From UBA9732 sp963609725 (GTDB taxonomy: Bacteria; Spirochaetota; Spirochaetia; Sphaerochaetales; Sphaerochaetaceae), in assembly GCA_963609725.1 (NCBI GenBank), contig CAVDLI010000050.1:1-12127 (forward strand): a DNA stretch of 12,127 nucleotides. The letters are read 5' to 3'. A program made the translations under genes and the position numbers. Numbering within the stretch: position 1 is the stretch's first letter; every line of letters begins with the position of its first letter. The notes beneath the pieces are model-generated. The model was given only the letters and a program-made list of their open reading frames with translations. It did not search any database and had not been told where the DNA came from. This document shows, one piece after another, positions 7,768 through 12,127 of the stretch.

Positions 7768-7794
7768 TGAAACCTCCATAAATTCAATCTTTGC

Positions 7795-7816
7795 AAGCTT
7801 ATTTTGCAAAAAACTC
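7795..7816 (-). repeat. Half copy of the dispersed repeat in the maf leader
   Basis: Read on the - strand from 7816 to 7795, the sequence begins GAGTTTTTTGCAAAATAAGC and matches the first 22 bases of the full repeats (GAGGTTTTTGCAAAATGAGC plus TT) at 20 positions. The match ends there, and no matching right arm is found. It lies upstream of the maf ribosome site. Confidence 0.6.
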
Positions 7817-7851
7817 TGTTAATTGGTATTTTTTGTAAGACAAACTGTTTT

Positions 7852-7872
7852 GCAAAATATACAGTATTTTGC
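7852..7872. promoter_or_regulatory. Inverted repeat in the maf-moeA divergent gap; operator candidate
   Basis: GCAAAATA (7852-7859) and TATTTTGC (7865-7872) form a perfect 8-bp inverted repeat with a 5-base spacer. It ends 7 bases before the -35 of the moeA promoter candidate and lies in the region that should also hold the maf promoter. A dimeric regulator could bind here. It does not resemble the E. coli ModE site as I know it. Its core shares TTTTGCAAAA with the repeat family, so it may also be repeat debris. Confidence 0.45.
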
Positions 7873-7879
7873 TCTTTAG

Positions 7880-7908
7880 TTGAAATATGTTTAGAATTAT
7901 TTTAAAAT
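7880..7908 (+). promoter_or_regulatory. Sigma-70-type promoter candidate for moeA
   Basis: TTGAAA (7880-7885) and TAAAAT (7903-7908) are separated by 17 bases; each matches five of six consensus positions. Transcription would begin near 7915, leaving a leader of about 40 bases before the moeA start. That is too short for a molybdenum cofactor riboswitch. Confidence 0.6.
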
Positions 7909-7953
7909 ACATTTTGTTCATTGTATTTTGAAAAATTCAATGGAGGTTTAACT

Positions 7954-8979
7954 TTGAAATTAATTAAAACTCAAGATGCTGTTGGCCAAGTTTTATGTCA
8001 CGATATAACTCAAATTATAAGAGGTGAAAAGAAAGGTCCTGTTTTTAGAAAAGGCCATGTAATAAGAGAAGAAGATATTCCTGTGCTTTTGAGTGTAGGT
8101 AAGGACAATATCTATATTTGGGAGAATGATGAAAATACATTGCATGAAAATGATGCAGCTTCAATTCTTTGTGAGATATGCAAAGGGGAAAACCTTTCTT
8201 CTACAGAGCCAAAAGAGGGCAAAATAGAACTTATTGCAACATGTAATGGAATGTTAAAAATAGATGTAGAAGGGCTTCGTAAGCTTAATTCTTTTGGACA
8301 GCTTATGTGTGCAACACTTCCAACCGGTTACATGGTGCAAGAAGGAGATCATGTAGCTGGAACAAGAATAATTCCGCTTGTTATCTCAAAACAAAAGATG
8401 GAAAATGCTCGTGCTTCTATTTGTGATAAGCCATTAGTGAATGTTTTACCTTATATTCCAAAAAAGGTTGCTGTTATAACAACTGGAAACGAAGTCTTTT
8501 ATGGACGTATAAAAGATACATTTACAGATGTAATTGAAACAAAGATTGCATTTTTTGGCGGTAAAATGACTTATCATGCAGTTTGCAGTGATGATGATAA
8601 AATGATTACGAGTGAAATTAAAAAAGCATTGGATATGGGTTCTGAGCTTGTTGTTTGTACAGGAGGAATGAGCGTTGATCCAGACGACAAAACACCTCTT
8701 GCAATACGCAATAGTGGCGCAAATATCATATCTTACGGCTCTCCTGTTCTTCCTGGTGCAATGCTTTTGGTTTCTTATATGCCAAATGGTGTTCCTGTAG
8801 TGGGGCTTCCTGGATGTGTCATGTATTCAAGAAGAACTGTTTTTGACATTATTTTGCCTTATTTATTTACAGATACGCCAATTACAGCAAGTTTTCTAGC
8901 AGGTCTTGGAAATGGCGGATATTGTCGTAATTGTAAAGAATGTCATTATCCTAACTGCTCGTTTGGCAAGGGAATTTGA
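7954..8979 (+). CDS. Short MoeA-like molybdopterin-binding protein with Cys4 tail
   Basis: A 341-residue member of the MoeA family, which inserts molybdenum into molybdopterin. It is shorter than E. coli MoeA (about 410). The N-terminal part (1-60) has the form seen in clostridial relatives (GQVLCHDITQI, KGPVFRKGHVIREEDIPVLL). The MoeA/MogA fold (about 170-305) carries ITTGNEV (176-182), CTGGMSVDPDD (235-245) and GLPGCVMYS (284-292), counterparts of STGDE, TGGVSxGxxD and GLPGNPVS. The C-terminus ends GGYCRNCKECHYPNCSFGKG: C324, C327, C330 and C335 form CX2CX2CX4C, possibly a metal or iron-sulfur site, absent from E. coli MoeA. I recall similar tails in MoeA-like proteins near xanthine dehydrogenase-type enzymes, unverified. 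The start is TTG 7954, with GGAGG 7 bases upstream. The next gene follows almost without a gap. Confidence 0.85.
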   Translation: MKLIKTQDAVGQVLCHDITQIIRGEKKGPVFRKGHVIREEDIPVLLSVGKDNIYIWENDENTLHENDAASILCEICKGENLSSTEPKEGKIELIATCNGMLKIDVEGLRKLNSFGQLMCATLPTGYMVQEGDHVAGTRIIPLVISKQKMENARASICDKPLVNVLPYIPKKVAVITTGNEVFYGRIKDTFTDVIETKIAFFGGKMTYHAVCSDDDKMITSEIKKALDMGSELVVCTGGMSVDPDDKTPLAIRNSGANIISYGSPVLPGAMLLVSYMPNGVPVVGLPGCVMYSRRTVFDIILPYLFTDTPITASFLAGLGNGGYCRNCKECHYPNCSFGKGI

Positions 8980-8981
8980 GT

Positions 8982-9476
8982 ATGAATATTTATACTATAA
9001 CGCTTTCAGATAGATGCTCAAAAGGAGAGGCTGTTGATTTAAGTGGAGCTAAAGCTGCAAGTATTCTCAAAAACGCTGGATACACAGTAAATGAAGCTTT
9101 TCTTCTACCAGACGAAAAAACAGCTTTAGAGAACCTTTTGTGTTCTTTGTGTGATAACAAGCAATGTCTTGTATTAACAATTGGTGGTACAGGACTCTCT
9201 CCTAGAGATATAACTCCTGATGCAACTTTAGCTGTTGCTGACAGAATTGTGCCTGGAATTTGTGAAGCAATGAGAGCTTATGGAATGAAGAAAACGCCGT
9301 CTGCAATGTTATCAAGAGCTGTGTGTGTTCAACGTAAAGAATCGTTAATTGTAAACCTTCCAGGAAGTCCAAAGGCTGTGGAGGAAAATTTAGAAGTTTT
9401 AATTCCTGTTCTTGAACATCTTTTCAAAACAATGGAAGGGAAACCCCATGAAAATGAAATTTATTTGAAAAAATAG
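8982..9476 (+). CDS. MogA/MoaB-family molybdopterin adenylyltransferase
   Basis: A 164-residue protein of the MogA/MoaB family, whose MogA members adenylate molybdopterin so that MoeA can exchange AMP for molybdate. The marks are IYTITLSDRCSKGE at the N-terminus, the signature TIGGTGLSPRDITPDA near residue 70, and a C-terminal NLPGSPKAVEENLEVL helix. Telling MogA from MoaB by sequence alone is hard; the MoeA-like gene directly before it favours a MogA role. ATG 8982 is chosen because AAGGGA lies 8 bases upstream. A TTG at 8976 overlapping the moeA stop would add two residues but is too close to that ribosome site. The two genes should be co-transcribed. Confidence 0.9.
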   Translation: MNIYTITLSDRCSKGEAVDLSGAKAASILKNAGYTVNEAFLLPDEKTALENLLCSLCDNKQCLVLTIGGTGLSPRDITPDATLAVADRIVPGICEAMRAYGMKKTPSAMLSRAVCVQRKESLIVNLPGSPKAVEENLEVLIPVLEHLFKTMEGKPHENEIYLKK

Positions 9477-9484
9477 AGGTTTAT

Positions 9485-9546
9485 GAGGTTTTTGCAAAAT
9501 GAGCCAAAATGAGCTTTGTGAATGAAGGCAGTTTTGAAAAAACCTC
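9485..9546 (+). repeat. Full copy A of the dispersed palindromic repeat
   Basis: The left arm GAGGTTTTTGCAAAA (9485-9499) and right arm TTTTGAAAAAACCTC (9532-9546) are inverted copies matching at 14 of 15 positions. The interior contains CAAAATGAGC twice in tandem (9495-9504, 9505-9514). Without that duplication the element is 52 bases and matches copy B (11974-12025, opposite strand) at 46 of 52 positions. It lies in the gap between mogA and modA and may fold as a hairpin in the transcript. Confidence 0.85.
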
Positions 9547-9576
9547 TTATGCAAATCTCTACAAATGAATAAGAAA

Positions 9577-9596
9577 AAAGAACATTGTTGTTCTTT
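9577..9596 (+). promoter_or_regulatory. Hairpin in the modA leader
   Basis: AAAGAACA (9577-9584) pairs perfectly with TGTTCTTT (9589-9596) around a 4-base loop. It ends 4 bases before the AGGAG ribosome site (9601-9605) of modA. As DNA it could be an operator; as RNA it is weak and AT-rich but is placed to affect ribosome access. A TACAAA at 9560-9565 might be a -10 element, but I see no well-spaced -35. Confidence 0.4.
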
Positions 9597-9611
9597 AAAA
9601 AGGAGAAAAAA

Positions 9612-10430
9612 ATGAAAAAGTGTTTAGTTGTTCTTTTGACGCTTGCTGTGATGTGTTCACTCTTTGCTCAAGCGCAGAATGAGACAAAAACAGTTGCAAA
9701 AACAGAACTTACAGTTTTTGCTGCAGCATCAATGACTGAGACAATGACTCAAATCAAGGCTCTTTATGAGGCTGCTCATCCAGAGATTGAAATTGTTTAT
9801 AATTTTGATTCTTCCGGTACACTCAAAACTCAAATTCAAGAAGGTGCAAATTGTGACTTGTTCATTTCTGCAGCACCAAAGCAAATGAATCAGCTTGACA
9901 TCTCTTCTTCTGCAAATACAGATGGTCTTGATTTTGTCCTGCAAGGTTCCAGAGTTAACCTCTTAGAGAATAAAGTTACTTTGGTAGTACCAGATGGAAA
10001 TCCAAAAGGAATTGATAGTTTTGACAAACTCGCAAGTGTTCTTGCAAACGGAAGCATTCTTTTCTGCATGGGAAACAGTGACGTTCCTGTTGGACAATAT
10101 ACTCAAAAAATTCTTAAATACTACAACCTTGATGAAGCATCTCTTGCTACAGCCGGAAAGATTACTTACGGCTCAAACGTAAAAGAAGTAACTACACAGG
10201 TTAAAGAAGCTAGTGTTGATTGTGGTGTTGTATATGGAACTGATGCTTTCTCTGCAGGTCTTACAATTGTTGACGAAGCTACAGCAGAGATGTGTGGACA
10301 GGTTATCTATCCTGCAGCAGTTATGAAGAATTCTGCTCATCCATCAGAAGCACAAGCTTTCTTAGATTATTTGAAAGCTGATGAAGCAATGGATATCTTC
10401 AAGTCTGTTGGTTTCTCACCAGCAAATTAA
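9612..10430 (+). CDS. modA: Molybdate ABC transporter, substrate-binding protein
   Basis: A 272-residue secreted binding protein that captures molybdate (or tungstate) outside the inner membrane and hands it to ModB. The signal peptide is clear: MKKC, a hydrophobic core LVVLLTLAVM, and a likely type I cleavage after AQA (residue 21). C15 in AVMC is not in a good lipobox. ModA features are LTVFAAASMTE (33-43, with the ligand serine S40), the FDSSGTLKTQI block (65-75), GANCDLFISAAPKQM, VPVGQYTQKIL and CGVVYGTDA. Start ATG 9612 is fixed by AGGAG 6 bases upstream; an upstream TTG at 9585 falls in a hairpin and would spoil the signal peptide. Codon use in the second half is slightly richer in C-ending codons than in its neighbours, as expected of an abundant protein. 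modB follows 13 bases later. Confidence 0.95.
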   Translation: MKKCLVVLLTLAVMCSLFAQAQNETKTVAKTELTVFAAASMTETMTQIKALYEAAHPEIEIVYNFDSSGTLKTQIQEGANCDLFISAAPKQMNQLDISSSANTDGLDFVLQGSRVNLLENKVTLVVPDGNPKGIDSFDKLASVLANGSILFCMGNSDVPVGQYTQKILKYYNLDEASLATAGKITYGSNVKEVTTQVKEASVDCGVVYGTDAFSAGLTIVDEATAEMCGQVIYPAAVMKNSAHPSEAQAFLDYLKADEAMDIFKSVGFSPAN

Positions 10431-10443
10431 TTGGTGAACTTGC

Positions 10444-11103
10444 ATGGATTTATACCCACTTTTTAACTCGCTCAGAATTGCACTGTTTGCATCTATTATA
10501 GTTTTTTTTACAGGCATTGCTGCAGCATATTATGCATCTCGTCTTCCAAAATTGGTTAAAGGTATTTTGGATGTAATTCTTACTTTACCAATGGTCTTAC
10601 CGCCAACTGTTGTAGGATATTTTCTACTTTTATTGTTTGGAGCAAAAAGGCCTCTTGGAATACTTCTTGCAAAAGTGGGAATAAAATTTGTTATGACATG
10701 GTACGGAGGCATCTTAACGGCCTCCGTTGTGTCGTTTCCTTTAATGTATCGTACAGCTCGTGGAGCATTTGAGTCTTTTAATCCTGATTTACGTGATGCC
10801 GGAAGAACTTTGGGGCTTCGCAATGCATATATTTTTTGGCATGTTACAATGCCACATTGCCGGCAAGGTATAATGGCAGGAGCTGTACTTGCTTTTGCTA
10901 GGGCTTTAGGAGAATATGGAGCAACTAGTATGCTCATTGGTTATACTCCCAAAAGAACAGCTACAATTTCAACAACTGTGTATCAATTATGGAGAACAGG
11001 AGATGACAAAGAAGCTTTTATTTGGGTTTTGATTAACCTTGTAATATCTGCAACTGTTCTTCTCACAGTTAATTTACTTGAAAAGAAGAGGAGGTCGAAA
11101 TGA
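10444..11103 (+). CDS. modB: Molybdate ABC transporter, permease
   Basis: A 219-residue inner-membrane permease of the ModB/CysT type with about five or six membrane segments (around 8-30, 40-66, 85-103, 142-156 and 192-212). It forms the homodimeric channel for molybdate. DLRDAGRTLGLRNAYIFWHV (115-134) is the cytoplasmic coupling loop that docks on ModC, and FARALGEYGATSMLIG (151-166) is the conserved segment seen in ModB proteins. LTLPMVLPPTVVGYFLL (47-63) is likewise typical. The ribosome site GGTGA lies 6 bases before ATG 10444. The stop overlaps the modC start as ATGA. Confidence 0.95.
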   Translation: MDLYPLFNSLRIALFASIIVFFTGIAAAYYASRLPKLVKGILDVILTLPMVLPPTVVGYFLLLLFGAKRPLGILLAKVGIKFVMTWYGGILTASVVSFPLMYRTARGAFESFNPDLRDAGRTLGLRNAYIFWHVTMPHCRQGIMAGAVLAFARALGEYGATSMLIGYTPKRTATISTTVYQLWRTGDDKEAFIWVLINLVISATVLLTVNLLEKKRRSK

Positions 11104-11948
11104 AACTTTACGTCGATATCCTCAAAAATTTTGGTTCTTTTACATTGCAATCATGTTTTGAAACAAGCGATTTGATAACTGGTTTGCTTGGAGCTTCTGG
11201 TTCTGGGAAAAGTCTTACACTTAAATGTATAGCTGGAATAGAGAAGCCCGATGCAGGTTGTATTATACTTGGTTCTAGAGTCTTATACGATAGTAAGAAG
11301 AAAATTAATCTAAAAATACAAGAAAGAAGAGTAGGTTACCTTTTCCAAAATTATGCGTTATTTGAAACAATGACAGCCCAAAAGAATATTCTAATGGGTC
11401 TTCATAATGTCAAAGATAAAACTGAAAAAGCTAAATTGTATTCGCAGACTTTGGATTTACTTAGATTAAATGGACTTGAAAAACAAAAACCGGCAGAACT
11501 CTCTGGAGGGCAGGCTCAACGTGTTGCTCTTGCACGAATGCTTGTTAGTCGCCCAGAGCTTATTTTGCTTGATGAACCTTTTTCTGCACTAGATACAAAT
11601 CTTAAGGAAAGTCTTCAACCAGAGTTATTAGAATTATTAACTTCCTATGGAAAGCCAGTAATTATGGTAACTCATAGTAAAGATGAGGCTTCATTTATGT
11701 GCTCAAAACTTGCACTAATTGAAAAAGGAAAAATAATCAAAGTTGCTCCAACTGAGGAGATTTTTGAAAATCCGCAAAGTATTGAAGCAGCAAGAATTTT
11801 AGGTTGTAAGAACATTCATAAAGCACAAAAAACTGGAAATAACACTGTCTTTATCCCTGACCTTTCAATAGAAGTTAAAGTTGAAAATCAAGTTCCTGAC
11901 AATTTAACTTACATTGGGTTTAAGGATGATTCATTCCTAATGATTTAA
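11100..11948 (+). CDS. modC: Molybdate ABC transporter, ATP-binding protein
   Basis: A 282-residue ATPase that powers molybdate import through ModB. Motifs in order are Walker A GASGSGKS (31-38), Q-loop LFQNYALF with Q83, signature LSGGQAQRVALARM (134-147), Walker B LILLDEP (154-160), the D-loop SALD, and H192 in MVTHSKDEA. E. coli ModC is about 350 residues, with a C-terminal molybdate-binding Mop/TOBE region. Here only about 50 residues follow the ATPase core (ILGCKNIHKAQKTGNNTVFIP onward), at most half of such a domain, so trans-inhibition by molybdate may be missing or altered. AGAGGAGG precedes ATG 11100 by 5 bases, a strong ribosome site, and the gene overlaps modB by four bases. Confidence 0.93.
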   Translation: MKLYVDILKNFGSFTLQSCFETSDLITGLLGASGSGKSLTLKCIAGIEKPDAGCIILGSRVLYDSKKKINLKIQERRVGYLFQNYALFETMTAQKNILMGLHNVKDKTEKAKLYSQTLDLLRLNGLEKQKPAELSGGQAQRVALARMLVSRPELILLDEPFSALDTNLKESLQPELLELLTSYGKPVIMVTHSKDEASFMCSKLALIEKGKIIKVAPTEEIFENPQSIEAARILGCKNIHKAQKTGNNTVFIPDLSIEVKVENQVPDNLTYIGFKDDSFLMI

Positions 11949-11973
11949 GAAATCTTTGCTACCCTCTCTAAAA

Positions 11974-12025
11974 GAAGTTTTTGCAAAACTGTATTCATCC
12001 ACAAAGCTCATTTTGAAAAAACCTC
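11974..12025 (-). repeat. Full copy B of the dispersed palindromic repeat
   Basis: Read on the - strand this begins GAGGTTTTTTCAAAATGAGC and ends TTTTGCAAAAACTTC, aligned with copy A at 46 of 52 positions once copy A's 10-base duplication is removed. The arms are inverted repeats, so the transcript could form a hairpin 25 bases after modC. A run of Ts follows shortly after (12040s), so it might contribute to termination. It is inverted relative to copy A, the two enclosing modABC. Confidence 0.85.
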
Positions 12026-12091
12026 AAAAGTATCTCTTTGTTTTTTATATCACAGAGTGTATAAAAAATGGAAAAATATTCATGATAATTA

Positions 12092-12121
12092 TTGACTAGA
12101 AACATATGTTTTTGTTAGAAC
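12092..12121 (+). promoter_or_regulatory. Promoter candidate for a gene beyond the window, with 12-bp palindrome
   Basis: TTGACT (12092-12097) could be a -35 and TAGAAC (12116-12121) a weak -10, 18 bases apart. Between them AAACATATGTTT (12100-12111) is a perfect 12-bp palindrome, a position where a repressor would block transcription. The gene it would serve is outside the window. Confidence 0.35.
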
Positions 12122-12127
12122 GTACCC

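Noticed and set aside
7915..7953. Molybdenum cofactor riboswitch before moeA
   Set aside because: The leader from the likely start site is only about 40 bases, too short for that structure, and no stable stems are visible.
9585..9611. Upstream TTG start for modA
   Set aside because: It falls inside a hairpin, puts lysines and phenylalanines before the signal peptide, and lacks a ribosome site; ATG 9612 has AGGAG 6 bases upstream.
9485..12025. Composite transposon carrying modABC
   Set aside because: The flanking elements are short and non-coding and no transposase is present; inverted repeats alone do not show mobility, so only the repeats are annotated.

Overview
The window is a compact, AT-rich bacterial chromosome segment with eleven or twelve tightly packed genes and no rRNA, tRNA, CRISPR array or insertion sequence that I can see. 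The gene content and style point to a spirochaete, most likely a Treponema. That content is a CvpA-like membrane protein, a degenerate clamp-loader delta' subunit, a soluble AtoS/AtoC-type sigma-54 two-component pair and a DinG helicase. This assignment is an inference from gene content and base composition; no rRNA marker is present.

Region 1 (about 43-6317, + strand) is one operon-like run: cvpA-like, holB-like (delta'), sensor kinase, NtrC-family regulator, dinG. The last four genes are joined by three successive 4-base ATGA stop/start overlaps, so replication, repair and signalling proteins look translationally coupled. A run of 10 Ns in holB is probably an assembly artefact, because the same 8 bases flank it and collapsing them keeps the frame.

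Region 2 (6364-7767) holds a winged-helix protein resembling AbiEi-type antitoxins, with no toxin gene beside it, and a convergent maf nucleotide pyrophosphatase on the - strand. Between them is a short palindrome.

Region 3 (7954-11948, + strand) is a molybdenum block: a short MoeA-like protein with a four-cysteine tail, a MogA/MoaB-like protein, and the molybdate ABC importer modA-modB-modC. Together these import molybdate and insert it into molybdopterin. The earlier pterin-synthesis genes (moaA, moaC, moaD, moaE) and a molybdoenzyme are not in the window. A good sigma-70-type promoter precedes moeA, with an inverted repeat just upstream of it.

The most unusual signal is a family of short dispersed palindromic repeats. 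Two full copies of about 52 bp lie in inverted orientation on either side of modABC, and a collapsed copy, a half copy and a possible remnant lie in other intergenic gaps. The coding genes themselves are mostly recognisable families. No gap longer than 300 bases lacks a gene; the largest (7768-7953, 9477-9611, 11949-12127) hold the repeats, promoter candidates and hairpins listed below.
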